Assembly (NCBI GenBank): GCA_016235145.1
Contig: JACRLV010000299.1
Location: forward strand, 1 to 36,881
DNA length: 36,881 bases
Reading direction: 5' to 3'
DNA from: Planctomycetota bacterium
GTDB lineage: Bacteria > Planctomycetota > Phycisphaerae > UBA1845 > Fen-1342
Positions 7,817-17,011 of this stretch are shown one piece after another (position 1 is the stretch's first letter; every line of letters starts with the position of its first letter). The notes under the pieces were generated by a model, which saw only the letters and a list, made by a program, of their open reading frames with translations, did not search any database and was not told the origin of the DNA. Made by a program: the position numbers and the translations under genes.

Positions 7817-9532
7817 ATGTCTACGTATCCTGGGGATCGGCGTGCGGATGCGGGTCAGCGGCGCGTGCCGTATCGGGGGGTTCGCCTGCTTCAGGAGCCG
7901 CGTTTCAACAAGGATGCGGCCTTTACGCATGAGGAGCGCCTCCGATTGGGTTTGGACGGCCTGCTGCCGCCGACGCCGCTTTCGCTGAAGGAGCAGGTCA
8001 CGCTCGAACTCGAGCATCTGCGCTGCAAGCCCGACGATTTGGAGCGGTTCATCGGCCTGATCGCGTTGCTCGACCGGAATGAAACGCTTTTCTATCGCGT
8101 GCTGATCGACAACTTCCGCGAGTTGCTGCCGATCGTCTACACGCCGACGGTCGGCAAGGCCTGCGAGAGCTACAGCCACATCATCCGCCGGCCGCGCGGC
8201 CTGTGGATCACGCCGAACGACGTCGGGCGCATCCCCGAAGTGCTGCGCAACACGGGGCGCAATGACGTGCGGCTGATCGTCGTCACCGACAACGAGCGGA
8301 TCCTCGGGCTGGGCGACCAGGGCGCCGGCGGCATGGGCATTCCCGTCGGCAAAATCACGATTTACTGCGCCGCCGCGGGAATCGACCCCGGCTTGTGCCT
8401 GCCGATCAGCCTGGACGTCGGCACGGACAACGCCAAGCTGCTGGCTGATCCGTTCTATTGCGGACATCGGGCCCGGCGCCTGCGCGGCGAGGAGTATGAC
8501 CGTTTCATCGAGGCCTTTGTGGACGCAGTGCTGGAGGTCTGGCCGCGGGCCCTGATCCAGTGGGAGGACTTCAGCCGGCACAATGCGTTCAAGCTGCTGG
8601 ACCGCTATCGCAAGCGCACTCCCAGCTTCAACGACGACATTCAGGGAACAGCGGCGGTCGCGCTGGCGGGCATCTGGTCGGCGCTGCGCATCACGGGCGG
8701 AACGCTGGCGGAGCAGCGGGTGATGCACGCGGGCTCGGGCAGCGCGGGCATCGGCATCGGACGGCTGATTCACTTCGCACTGCTGCGCGACGGCGTCGAT
8801 CCGGCCAAAGCGCGGCGTGTGCAGTCGTTCGTGGACACGCACGGGCTGGTGTACGACGACCGACCCATCCGCGAGGCTTACAAAGCGGAATTCGCGGTAA
8901 ACGCCACATGGCGCGATGAAATGGGAATCCAGCCCGGCATGAGCATTCACCTGCTCGAAGCCGTGAAACGCATCCGCCCGACGATCCTGATCGGCACGAC
9001 CGCCCAACCGGGCATTTTCGACGAAGCGGTGGTGCGCGAGATGTCCAGACATTGCGAACGCCCGGTCATCTTCGCGCTCAGCAACCCCACCTCGAAGGCC
9101 GAATGCACGCCGGCCGAGGCGCTGAAGTGGTCGGACGGCCGAGCCCTGATCGCGACGGGCAGCCCGTTCCCGACGGTTGAGTACGGCGGTCGCTGGCACG
9201 AGAGCGGCCAGGCGAACAACGCGCTGGTTTGCCCGGGAATCGGCTTTGGCAGCATTCTGGCCGAGACACTCGAAGTGACGGACGATATGTTCTACGCCGC
9301 CGCTCGCACGCTAGCCGACGCGGTCCCGGCGAACCGGCTGGACCAGGGAGCCCTCTACCCGAACATCAACGATCTGCGGGCATTCAACGCGCGGATCGCA
9401 GCCGCGGTAATCAGAGCCGCCCGCGAGCAGGGAGTCGGCCGGCTCATTGCGGACCGGAACGTCGAGACGCTCGTTGCAGAAAAGACCTGGTACCCCGAGT
9501 ACGAGGAGTACACGAGCGCGGAATCCACATAG
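7817..9532 (+). CDS. maeA: NAD-type malic enzyme (malate dehydrogenase, oxaloacetate-decarboxylating)
   Basis: 571 aa, the normal length of the large malic enzyme class. Oxidatively decarboxylates malate to pyruvate. The start is the ATG preceded by AAAAGAGG five bases upstream; the track's earlier start (7715) adds non-conserved sequence. Visible motifs are VYTPTVG with the catalytic Tyr108, [27 protein letters not shown] with Lys179, the metal site WEDF (Glu250, Asp251) and FNDDIQGTA (Asp274), the dinucleotide loop [10 protein letters not shown] (about 306-315), and [12 protein letters not shown]. No coenzyme preference can be read with certainty; NAD is usual for this class. The gene stands alone and is convergent with the pentein gene. 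Confidence 0.95.
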   Translation: MSTYPGDRRADAGQRRVPYRGVRLLQEPRFNKDAAFTHEERLRLGLDGLLPPTPLSLKEQVTLELEHLRCKPDDLERFIGLIALLDRNETLFYRVLIDNFRELLPIVYTPTVGKACESYSHIIRRPRGLWITPNDVGRIPEVLRNTGRNDVRLIVVTDNERILGLGDQGAGGMGIPVGKITIYCAAAGIDPGLCLPISLDVGTDNAKLLADPFYCGHRARRLRGEEYDRFIEAFVDAVLEVWPRALIQWEDFSRHNAFKLLDRYRKRTPSFNDDIQGTAAVALAGIWSALRITGGTLAEQRVMHAGSGSAGIGIGRLIHFALLRDGVDPAKARRVQSFVDTHGLVYDDRPIREAYKAEFAVNATWRDEMGIQPGMSIHLLEAVKRIRPTILIGTTAQPGIFDEAVVREMSRHCERPVIFALSNPTSKAECTPAEALKWSDGRALIATGSPFPTVEYGGRWHESGQANNALVCPGIGFGSILAETLEVTDDMFYAAARTLADAVPANRLDQGALYPNINDLRAFNARIAAAVIRAAREQGVGRLIADRNVETLVAEKTWYPEYEEYTSAEST

Positions 9533-9558
9533 TCCAATCCGGCAAACAAAACACCGAA

Positions 9559-9584
9559 GCGCCGCCCACGCAAGCGGGCGGCGC
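9559..9584 (+). terminator. GC-rich hairpin after malic enzyme gene
   Basis: Perfect 9-bp stem GCGCCGCCC / GGGCGGCGC with an 8-base loop, 26 bp after the malic enzyme stop. No T-run follows, so it is a stem without a clear intrinsic tail. It lies between convergent genes. Confidence 0.5.
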
Positions 9585-9682
9585 GCGAACCGCGGCGATC
9601 GCTCGGGGTGAGGATCGGACGTGGCTGTTCGCTCGTGTCGTGAGTGCGGTCCGCCACGCCGTTGGCGTCTTTACAGAGTGAT

Positions 9683-9699
9683 CCGGGCGTCACGCCCGG
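9683..9699. terminator. Short hairpin between convergent genes
   Basis: Perfect 7-bp stem CCGGGCG-TCA-CGCCCGG. It lies midway between the malic enzyme and pentein stops and could act in both directions. The T-run is missing, so function is uncertain. Confidence 0.35.
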
Positions 9700-9754
9700 G
9701 CCTGACGACCGGCGAGACGCCGATGCTCCCCAAAGATCGTGCATTGACGGACCA

Positions 9755-11785
9755 CTAGCGTGCTTCCGGCACGACGGAAACGGCACAGTGCAGGCCCCCG
9801 CCGCGGCGTTGCGTCTCGGAGGTCAGAATCGGCACAACCTCGACCGACGGCCCCACCGTCTTTCGATAGACGTCGAGCGCGGCCCGGTCGAGATCGGCGT
9901 ACAACCCGCCCCACACCGGCACATACTGCGTCTTCAGCAGGCTCAAGCCGTTCAGATAGTTGATGCCGCGCTCCTCGTTGGAAATGCTCGGAACGCGAAC
10001 GATCCGCCAGCCGAGGTCGGCGAGTTGCTTCGCGATCGCCTCGCGATCCTGCGCGTTTCGCCGCATGGCGCGCAGCGTCCCAAAAGTCCGATCCGACGGA
10101 ATGTCCTGGGGCTGAAGCGAACTCGCCAGCATCCAGTCCATCGCGAACAGGAAGACGTACAGATTCCCCACGCCGGAATCGCCGGGGCTGCGGGCGAAAC
10201 GCCGGACGCTCTTTTCATCCAGCACGCCCGCGTCTTTCAACACCGCCAGGCCGCACCGAAGCACGATGCGCGCGGCGGCGTCCTGGTCATTCATGAAAAC
10301 GACCACGCGGCCGTCCACCACGCGCGGACAAACCTCAAAGTCGATATGAAAGGAAACGGCGGGAAGGACGACGCAACGGTCGACGCCCGTTTCCGTCTGA
10401 AACGCCTCGATCACCTGCTCGGGCGTCAGGCCGAACGCCACGTTGCGATGCACGTCCGCCTCGCCGATGAGCAACACACGCTGCCCTGCGACAGGGTCGG
10501 CGACGCACAGCAGATTTCCGCCCTGAAACAGCAGCGGCGACGAAATCCGATTCGGCAAATCGGCGGTGGCCAGCGATTCGCCCGGCACGAACACCGCGCC
10601 GTCTTCGCCGCGGCTGGCATAGCGCGGCACAATCGCCGCCGTTGTCAAATGCCCGTCGGCTTCGATCCAGCCGTACTTGTGGTTGTCCTGCGCCCATTGC
10701 GCCAGGGTCGCCGGGCACGACTCGATGGCGAGCTCCACGGCGCGGGGCGATCGCCATATCCGCGCGGCATCGCGCAGGGCCTCCGCCTCGGGCGCGTGAA
10801 TCAGCGCATGAAGCGAGGCGGGCGAGCCGATTCGACAAAACTGACGCAGAATGTCGAGCGAGCCTCCGTCGTCCGGGCCCATCCAATCGGTCGCTCGCGT
10901 CATCTGTAACCGCAGGGCGGCGGCGGACCGCGTCCCGTCTTCCTCCGCCAGGCGAAACCCGGCCCGCGATGCGCGAAAACGAAACGCGGGCGTCGTAGTC
11001 GGCGGCTTGTCCGCGGCCGCGCGGCGCAGCACGCTCCACAGCGCGTCGTCGGGATCGGCGTCGTCCGCGCACATCGCAAGCAGATCGAGCGGCAGACCGG
11101 TCGCCGCAAGTTGCGCTAGCAGAGCACCCGCATCGGGTGACCGCCGGTCGACCGCGGCGAGCTGCTCGCGAAAATCCGGCCCGAGCCGCTCGATGACGCC
11201 ATCCAGGGTCCGCAGTAGACCGTCCGTCGCCAATCGGCGGCCGACGTATGCCCGAGCCTCGCGCACCGCTGGGCTCGCATCCGGCGCGGAGGTCGCTTGC
11301 AGCGGAAGCGCGAGCTTTCCGGCGGACGCTCGAAAACCACGCAGCGCAGGCCGCATCTCCGCCTGCTCAGAAAGCGGCTTTCGTTCACCCGTGTCCGCGG
11401 GCGGAATGAGCGTAATTGAAATCCGATCGCCCGCCGGAGCGCTGGCGGGCTGCGACGCGGGAAACGCCGGCTGCGTGTCGGCGGTGTCATGCTCTTCGCG
11501 CACCACGCGGCGGAAATTCCGCTCAAAGTAGCCATGGACGATCCGGTCGCCGACCCGCCGCAGAAAAGGCTCCGGCATGTTCCAATCGCCGAGCGTGTGG
11601 TCGCCGACGGAGATCGAGCGGAGGTTCGCCAGCACTTCATCTTCGATCGACGGCTGGCTGGCCGGCGCGGGCTGCGAGGCCGGCAATTGCGGCGCTTGTT
11701 GCGACGCACCTTGGACGTATGTTGGAAGTACAATCGCGGCGAGAGCGCGGACGCTGATTCGCCACGCAGGGAATTTGAGTTTCAT
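9755..11785 (-). CDS. Exported pentein-fold protein (agmatine deiminase/PAD-like C-terminal domain)
   Basis: 676 aa. An N-terminal signal (about residues 1-27, ending YVQGA) precedes a Pro/Ala/Gln linker and an unrecognised region up to about residue 340. The C-terminal 320 residues carry spaced motifs of the guanidine-modifying (pentein) superfamily: WAQDN (Asp367), FQGGN (422-424), FHIDFEV (His480, Asp482) and a final GGGLHCAVS with candidate nucleophile Cys667. Agmatine and peptidylarginine deiminases have the same order: W-x-x-D, GGN, HxD, then GGxxHC near the C-terminus. The substrate is probably a guanidine or amidine compound, or arginine in proteins, outside the cytoplasm. It could also be a degenerate member. 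The gene stands alone. Confidence 0.7.
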   Translation of the reverse strand: MKLKFPAWRISVRALAAIVLPTYVQGASQQAPQLPASQPAPASQPSIEDEVLANLRSISVGDHTLGDWNMPEPFLRRVGDRIVHGYFERNFRRVVREEHDTADTQPAFPASQPASAPAGDRISITLIPPADTGERKPLSEQAEMRPALRGFRASAGKLALPLQATSAPDASPAVREARAYVGRRLATDGLLRTLDGVIERLGPDFREQLAAVDRRSPDAGALLAQLAATGLPLDLLAMCADDADPDDALWSVLRRAAADKPPTTTPAFRFRASRAGFRLAEEDGTRSAAALRLQMTRATDWMGPDDGGSLDILRQFCRIGSPASLHALIHAPEAEALRDAARIWRSPRAVELAIESCPATLAQWAQDNHKYGWIEADGHLTTAAIVPRYASRGEDGAVFVPGESLATADLPNRISSPLLFQGGNLLCVADPVAGQRVLLIGEADVHRNVAFGLTPEQVIEAFQTETGVDRCVVLPAVSFHIDFEVCPRVVDGRVVVFMNDQDAAARIVLRCGLAVLKDAGVLDEKSVRRFARSPGDSGVGNLYVFLFAMDWMLASSLQPQDIPSDRTFGTLRAMRRNAQDREAIAKQLADLGWRIVRVPSISNEERGINYLNGLSLLKTQYVPVWGGLYADLDRAALDVYRKTVGPSVEVVPILTSETQRRGGGLHCAVSVVPEAR

Positions 11786-12021
11786 CCCAAGAGGATAACC
11801 CGGACAGCGGCGTTTGCGGCAGGACCGTCAACTGACGCGGTGATGGAGATTTTCCAAGCGGGGGCGCCCCGCGGGAACGTCGCGCACCGTGGTCGTGGGG
11901 AGGAAGCTGAAGCCGAACCCCGCGTGATACTCCGCTCCGGACCTGCTGCTGCCAAGCCCCGCGACCTTGCCCGTCGCACGGACCGCCCGCTACCATCTCT
12001 TCGTGTGACTGAGGAGCGAAG

Positions 12022-12615
12022 ATGATCCGCGACGAAGACGTAATGGTGATCGAGCCGCCGAAGCTCACCCCGACCGAGCGGCTGTACCTGCCGCAGATCT
12101 TCGGCGGCATGCGAACCACGTTACGCCACATGTTCGCCAAGAAAGCCCGCGACCAGCGCGTGCTCCAATACCCCGAGCAGCAGCGCGAGCTGCGGATCGC
12201 CAACTACCGCGGCGTTCACCGCCTGAACAAGGATCCGCAGGGCCGCGTGGCCTGTGTGGCCTGCTTCATGTGCAGCACGGCGTGCCCGGCTCATTGCATC
12301 CACATCGAGGCGGGCGCTTCCCCCTGGCCCGACCGCGAAAAGTACCCCGTCCGCTTCGACATCGACGAGCTGCGCTGCATCTACTGCGGCATGTGCGAGG
12401 AAGCCTGCCCGTGCGACGCGATCGAGCTGACGCCGCACTTCGAAATGATCGGCCGCAGCCGCCAGGAGATGATCTTCGACAAGGAAAAGCTCCTGCACGT
12501 CTTCGATCACACGAAAGATCTCAAGCCGCGCAAGAACCCGGCGGTCACGGACTACGGCCTGACCGGCTCGCAAAGCGCCGACGTCGCGCGGCCAAACGCC
12601 CACACGAAAATCTGA
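12022..12615 (+). CDS. nuoI: NuoI-like 2x[4Fe-4S] ferredoxin subunit of complex I
   Basis: 197 aa. The residue order and length fit subunit I of NADH:quinone oxidoreductase: an N-terminal amphipathic arm (FGGMRTTLRHMFAKK), PEQQRELRIANYRGVHRL, then two ferredoxin clusters, CVACFMCSTACP (Cys78, 81, 84, 88) and CIYCGMCEEACP (Cys119, 122, 125, 129). In complex I this subunit passes electrons to the final clusters near quinone. An AGGAG ribosome site lies about 7 bases before the ATG. No other nuo gene is nearby, so it is a detached complex I gene or serves another ferredoxin-linked complex. The long C-terminal tail (after about residue 150) lacks further motifs. Confidence 0.9.
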   Translation: MIRDEDVMVIEPPKLTPTERLYLPQIFGGMRTTLRHMFAKKARDQRVLQYPEQQRELRIANYRGVHRLNKDPQGRVACVACFMCSTACPAHCIHIEAGASPWPDREKYPVRFDIDELRCIYCGMCEEACPCDAIELTPHFEMIGRSRQEMIFDKEKLLHVFDHTKDLKPRKNPAVTDYGLTGSQSADVARPNAHTKI

Positions 12616-12634
12616 TCCGCACTCGCCGCTTCAG

Positions 12635-12892
12635 CTACTTCTTCGCCCGCTTCCTTCCAGACCGACGACGCGGTTTCGTGCCTTGGCGCGACGCCCGCCA
12701 CTGACACGATCGGTTCTTGGCCACCAACTGGACCAGTTTGAGGCACCAGACTCCCGCCATCGTTCGGCAAATTCCGGCGGTCTCCGCCGGCGGAAAATCG
12801 GCGTGGGGGCACTCAAACCCGCAGAGGGTCGGGATTTTCGCGTCATCCGGCGTGCCTTTTGACGAACTGCGATTTGCAGCCGATCGAGGCAA
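12635..12892 (-). CDS. Small Cys-rich protein, unknown function
   Basis: 85 aa, apparently starting at a TTG; the start is uncertain. The core reads as a real protein rather than a shadow frame: LCGFECPHADFPPAETAGIC, then RTMAGVWC and KNRSC, giving five Cys in a C-x3-C-P-H...C-R...W-C...C pattern, with a Lys/Arg-rich C-terminus (SGRKRAKK). This could bind zinc or another metal. No named family was recognised. It is convergent with the nuoI-like gene, 19 bp apart. The rest of the gap to 13090 contains nothing recognised. Confidence 0.55.
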   Translation of the reverse strand: MPRSAANRSSSKGTPDDAKIPTLCGFECPHADFPPAETAGICRTMAGVWCLKLVQLVAKNRSCQWRASRQGTKPRRRSGRKRAKK

Positions 12893-13090
12893 AGCGGCTC
12901 CTTGCGATCAGGGACGCCCGGCATGTCCGGAGTATCCAAATTCCGAGCGCCGGCAGCCGCACCCATCGTGCGCCGTCGCCGCCAAACTGGCCGGACAGCG
13001 GTTCCCCGGCTATTTTGGCTCCCTACGGCAGCGCGCGGTTGAATCGTCGACGGGCCCGCCGCGCCGAATCGCCAGAGCGACAGTATACCC

Positions 13091-15430
13091 ATGGTCAATC
13101 GCGCGGAAATCATCGATCGAAATTTCATCTCCCTGTGCCGGGAGTTGGCAGCAAGCGGGGCACGCGCGTTCCGCCGGCCGCTCGATGCGGCTCTGCGCGG
13201 CGATTCCGACCTGACCGGCAGCCTGCTCGTCGAATTGTTCGAATCCCAGGTCACCAGCAGGCACCTCGACATCCTCGCCCGCGAACTCCGAAAAGTGGAC
13301 AAGGGCTATTACACGATCGGAAGCTCCGGCCATGAGGGCAACGCCGTCGTGGGCGCCCTGACGCGCTACAACGATCCGGCGTTCCTCCACTACCGCAGCG
13401 GCGCATTCTTGATCCAGAGGGCCAAGCAACTGCCGGACCAGGACCCGGTACGCGACACGCTCCTGGGAATGATGGCGTCCATCCAGGATCCGATCGCCGG
13501 CGGGCGGCACAAGGTATGGGGCAGCGTCCCGCTATGGATTCTCCCGCAGACTAGCACGATCGGCAGCCATCCGCCGAAAGCGGTCGGCGCCGCGATCGCG
13601 CTGGCGCGGGCGCATCGCGTGGCGCGCACGAACCCACAGGCCGCACCAATCGCCGCCGCACTCCCGCAAGACGCCATCATCGTGTGCACGTTCGGCGACG
13701 CATCGCTGAATCACAGCGTGGTGCAGGGAGCGCTGAACTCGGCCGGTTGGTGTGCCCACCAGAAGATCCCCGTGCCGATCCTGTTTGTCTGCGAAGACAA
13801 CGAGATCGGCATTTCGGTCCGCACGCCGCCCGGGTGGGTCGCCGCCTCAATGTCAAACCGGCGGGGGATTGAGTATCTCGCCTGCAACGGGCTCGATCTG
13901 CCGGACACGTACGCGGTGACGAGGCAGGCCGTTGAATATGTCCGCTCGCGGCGCTCGCCGGCGTTTGTGCATATGAGGACTGTCCGGCTGCTCGGCCATG
14001 CCGGCAGCGACGTTGAGACGGAATATCGCACGACGGCGGAAATCGAGGCCTGGGAGGCGCGCGATCCGCTGCTGGCCGCGGCGCGGCTGCTGGTCGCGGC
14101 GGGCTATCTTTCGCCCCAGGAGGTGCTCGATCTTTACGAGCGCGTCCGGACGCGGGTGAAGGACGCCGCGGCAAAGCTCGGCGATCCACCCAAGCTCCAG
14201 ACCGCCGCCGAGGTCGTTTCGCCGCTCGCGCCGTACCACGCGAACGCGGTGGGCGCTGAAGCCGCGCGTCCGGCGACTCGCGACGCCCGCCTGGCCGCCT
14301 GGGGCGACGAGAAATCGCTACCGGAAAGCGGCCCCGCCAGGCACATGGCGGTCAACATTAATCGCGGTTTGCACGACCTGCTCGCCAAGTACCCGGAGAT
14401 GTTGGTTTTTGGCGAAGATGTGGCGGCCAAGGGCGGCGTGTACCACGTCACCACCGGGCTGCTCGCGAAATTCGGCCCCGCTCGCGTGTTCAACACTCTG
14501 CTCGACGAGACCACGATCCTCGGGCTGGCAATCGGCGCCGGGCACATGGGCCTGCTGCCCGTGCCCGAAATCCAATACCTCGCGTACGTACACAACGCGA
14601 TCGACCAGCTTCGCGGCGAGGCCTGTTCGTGCCAATTTTTCTCGAACGGGCAGTACCGAAACCCGATGGTGGTTCGGATCAATTCGCTCGCATACCAGAA
14701 GGGTTTCGGCGGACATTTTCACAACGACAACAGCTTCGCGGCGATGCGCGACATTCCCGGACTGGTGATCGCCGTCCCGTCACGCGGCGACGACGCGGTG
14801 AAGATGATGCGCACCTGCATGGCGCTGGCAAAGGTGGATGGGCGCGTGGTCGCGTTTCTGGAGCCGATCGCCCTCTATATGACCAAGGATCTGCATCAAC
14901 CCGGCGACGGCGGTTGGTGCTTCCGCTATCCGCCTCCGACCGAGGCGATCGCGGTCGGCGAAGGCTTTGTGTACGAGGATTCGGCCGGCGACGCGACGAT
15001 CATCACGTTCGGCAACGGCGTTTACATGTCGCTACGGGCAGCGCGCACGCTTCGCGAAGCGCATGGCCTCAACGCGCGGGTCGTGGATCTGCGCTGGCTG
15101 AACCCGCTGAATGAAGATTTCGTCGTCGAACAGGCGAGCGCGACTCGCCGCACCGTGGTGGTTGACGAAGGACGGCGCAGCGGCGGCGTGAGCGAGGCCA
15201 TTCTGGCCGTCTTGCAAGAACGCTGCGGCGGCGAGGTTGTGACCCGGAGAGTCGTGGGGGTGGATACGTACATCCCGCTCGGTCCCGCCGCGAATACCGT
15301 CCTGCCGCGCGAGGAGGACATCGTCGGCGCCGTATTATCTGTCGTTTCACAGGACCGAGAAATCAGGCCAGGCGACGCGAAACGCCGCGCCGGGCCGAAA
15401 TCCGTTTCGGGCACGCGAAGACAGAAGTGA
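13091..15430 (+). CDS. Fused alpha-beta E1 component of a 2-oxoacid dehydrogenase
   Basis: 779 aa. Residues about 1-400 are an E1-alpha-like half, with the thiamine diphosphate motif GDASLN (202-207) and EDNEIGIS. Residues about 415-750 are an E1-beta-like half with VFGEDV, DETTILGLAIGAGHMGLLPV and GHFHNDNS. Most such enzymes (branched-chain oxoacid or pyruvate dehydrogenase) use separate alpha and beta genes; this is the natural fused form. It decarboxylates a 2-oxoacid and passes the acyl group to a lipoyl E2. No E2 or E3 gene is in the window, so the substrate cannot be set; branched-chain oxoacids are the best guess. A GTATAC sequence sits directly before the ATG, leaving no room for a normal ribosome site. 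Confidence 0.88.
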   Translation: MVNRAEIIDRNFISLCRELAASGARAFRRPLDAALRGDSDLTGSLLVELFESQVTSRHLDILARELRKVDKGYYTIGSSGHEGNAVVGALTRYNDPAFLHYRSGAFLIQRAKQLPDQDPVRDTLLGMMASIQDPIAGGRHKVWGSVPLWILPQTSTIGSHPPKAVGAAIALARAHRVARTNPQAAPIAAALPQDAIIVCTFGDASLNHSVVQGALNSAGWCAHQKIPVPILFVCEDNEIGISVRTPPGWVAASMSNRRGIEYLACNGLDLPDTYAVTRQAVEYVRSRRSPAFVHMRTVRLLGHAGSDVETEYRTTAEIEAWEARDPLLAAARLLVAAGYLSPQEVLDLYERVRTRVKDAAAKLGDPPKLQTAAEVVSPLAPYHANAVGAEAARPATRDARLAAWGDEKSLPESGPARHMAVNINRGLHDLLAKYPEMLVFGEDVAAKGGVYHVTTGLLAKFGPARVFNTLLDETTILGLAIGAGHMGLLPVPEIQYLAYVHNAIDQLRGEACSCQFFSNGQYRNPMVVRINSLAYQKGFGGHFHNDNSFAAMRDIPGLVIAVPSRGDDAVKMMRTCMALAKVDGRVVAFLEPIALYMTKDLHQPGDGGWCFRYPPPTEAIAVGEGFVYEDSAGDATIITFGNGVYMSLRAARTLREAHGLNARVVDLRWLNPLNEDFVVEQASATRRTVVVDEGRRSGGVSEAILAVLQERCGGEVVTRRVVGVDTYIPLGPAANTVLPREEDIVGAVLSVVSQDREIRPGDAKRRAGPKSVSGTRRQK

Positions 15431-15641
15431 CTCTGCCCGTGCGGCCTGGGTATCACGCTATGCACAGGATGGAGTGAGAAGCGGAAGGAGGAGCGCCAAC
15501 CCGGCGTTCTCCCGTAGCTCATTTCTTGAGTTTGTTGTTTCTTGGTGTTACCCGTGGTTTCTGTTTGCGGTGCGCGTGCTCCGTGCATTTGGGCCGCTTG
15601 CGCGTCGTCACGACGCCCGCTTTCTCTGAGGAGGAGAATCG

Positions 15642-16377
15642 CTGCGGAATCTGCTTGCCACGCTCACCTTCGTGGGCCTTGGCGCCGCGGCGGCGTTCGC
15701 CGGGCCCATCGTCCCCAGCACCGTGCCACGCAGAGCGCCGATGCGATCGTCGCGAATGACGGCGAGACCGGCGGCTCCACGCGCGTCGTCGATCGGTACA
15801 ACAACTGGACGAATCCGGGTTCGCTCCTGAACGGCTTGTTCCGTGCCGGCCGCGACGAGATCGCGGACGACTGCGCAACCGTCGGCATGGCCGGTCCTGA
15901 GCTCCTCACGAACAGGGGCCTCAATGTCGCGAACATCGACGCCCCCTCGAACCTGACCGGCGGCCAGGTTGGGGTTCGCTTCTATCGCTTGGACGACGGC
16001 ACCTTCATTACCGGATTCAACGCGAACCTGCCGGCGGTGAACGGCGGCGCAGGCGCCAGCTATCGCCTCCAGTTCTCGGATGGCGCGTTGGATGGTATCG
16101 GGATCAACATCCCGGATACCGGCGTGTGGGTCAGCTTGAAGTGGAACACCGCGACCTTCGCCGGCGCTGGCGACATCTCGAATCTGGGTTCCAGCAGCGC
16201 GGCCCGATTAACATCGGTTCGAGCGCGGACAACATGTACAATGTGACCACCGGGACGAACTTCAACTTTGGCGGCAACCCGCTCGCCAACACGGGCATCT
16301 ACCTTCGCACCGTTCCCGAGCCCGCCTCCATCGGTCTGCTCGTGGTCGGCGCGCTGGCCCTGCTCCGTCGCCGCTAA
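15642..16377 (+). pseudogene. PEP-CTERM surface protein gene, broken by frameshifts
   Basis: Pieces of one protein lie in three frames. A strong GAGGAGGAG ribosome site precedes CTG at 15642, which opens a signal peptide (LRNLLATLTFVGLGAAAAFA) in frame 0. Near 15718-15732 the frame changes to that of the track ORF 15542-16246, giving ADAIVANDGETGGSTRVVD and a beta-rich domain. Near 16184-16191 it changes again to the frame of 16126-16377, giving INIGSSADNMYNVTTG and the sorting tail VPEPASIGLLVVGALALL plus RRR. Both changes fit single-base deletions, and the CTG fits an ATG that lost its A. The intact protein would be exported and processed by an exosortase like the one at 1115-2050. A good terminator follows. 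Confidence 0.75.
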
Positions 16378-16431
16378 GCTGCGACGCACTGCCTGCGGCG
16401 CAAGCCGTTTGCGGCGATGACTGAATTCAAC

Positions 16432-16465
16432 AGCGACCCCGGCGGTATTCCTCGCCGGGGTCGCT
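16432..16465 (+). terminator. Strong hairpin after PEP-CTERM gene
   Basis: Perfect 13-bp stem AGCGACCCCGGCG / CGCCGGGGTCGCT with an 8-base loop, followed by ctgctatt. It separates the PEP-CTERM gene from the next gene, and its preservation suggests the upstream unit was recently functional. Confidence 0.7.
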
Positions 16466-16494
16466 CTGCTATTCGGCCCCGCGCCGCCCGCGTC

Positions 16495-16500
16495 TATACT
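16495..16500 (+). promoter_or_regulatory. TATACT -10 box, probable leaderless start
   Basis: TATACT ends 7 bases before the ATG at 16508, so transcription would begin at or next to the start codon. No ribosome site is present. TTCGGC lies 17 bp upstream as a weak -35. Gene 28598 has the same arrangement. Confidence 0.45.
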
Positions 16501-16507
16501 GCCTTCG

Positions 16508-16957
16508 ATGTTGAGCAATCCCTTGGTCTTGTCGATCCTGGCGGCGGCCGCGGTCATAGTCGTCATCTCGATTGTCGCCTCATTTCTGAGCAAGCGCCGC
16601 GAAGGCCGATTCCTGCGCCAGCGGCGCGAGGAGCTTCGCCGTCAGCAGGGCTATCTCGCGATGCAGCAGCAGGAACTGGAGCGCATGACCCGCCGCATTC
16701 TGGCGACCAGCTCCACGGCCTCCATCGCGGGCTTCGAGGTGCTGCGCCAGATTGAAGCCGTGTTCACAGACGGCCACCCCAGCCCGAACCGCGCGATCGA
16801 CGTGCTGAAGGCGATGGCGGCGGAGCTCGGCGCAAACGCGATCATCAACCTGTCGAGCGAACGGCTTCCCAGCGGAAAATGCCTGGCTCGCGGCGACGCG
16901 GTGCTCGTACAGCCCCACCCGCTGGTGCGAGAAACACCGCCGGCGGCGGACCAGTAG
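16508..16957 (+). CDS. Membrane-anchored YbjQ-like (putative heavy-metal-binding) small protein
   Basis: 149 aa. One N-terminal membrane helix (about residues 5-27) is followed by a charged coiled-coil stretch rich in Arg, Glu and Gln (about 28-65). The C-terminal half contains AMAAELGANAIINLSSERLP and ARGDAVLVQP, resembling the GANAVI-type core of YbjQ/DUF74 domains. Those domains form small oligomers and are annotated as putative metal binding, without a proven role. The start is the ATG next to a TATACT box, probably leaderless. It lies 54 bp before the TMTC-like gene and may be co-transcribed with it. Confidence 0.6.
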   Translation: MLSNPLVLSILAAAAVIVVISIVASFLSKRREGRFLRQRREELRRQQGYLAMQQQELERMTRRILATSSTASIAGFEVLRQIEAVFTDGHPSPNRAIDVLKAMAAELGANAIINLSSERLPSGKCLARGDAVLVQPHPLVRETPPAADQ

Positions 16958-17011
16958 GATCAGACTTGCACACTCGCGCCGAAATGGCGTGATTACGCCG
17001 GAACCAGCGAA

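Noticed and set aside
7700-9199. 499-aa minus-strand ORF opposite malic enzyme
   Set aside because: Shadow with Arg/Ala/Gln-rich composition; the plus-strand frame is malic enzyme.
12631-13302. 223-aa minus-strand ORF across the gap before the E1 gene
   Set aside because: Ser/Arg-rich shadow overlapping the E1 start; the other frame (12635-12892) looks more protein-like.
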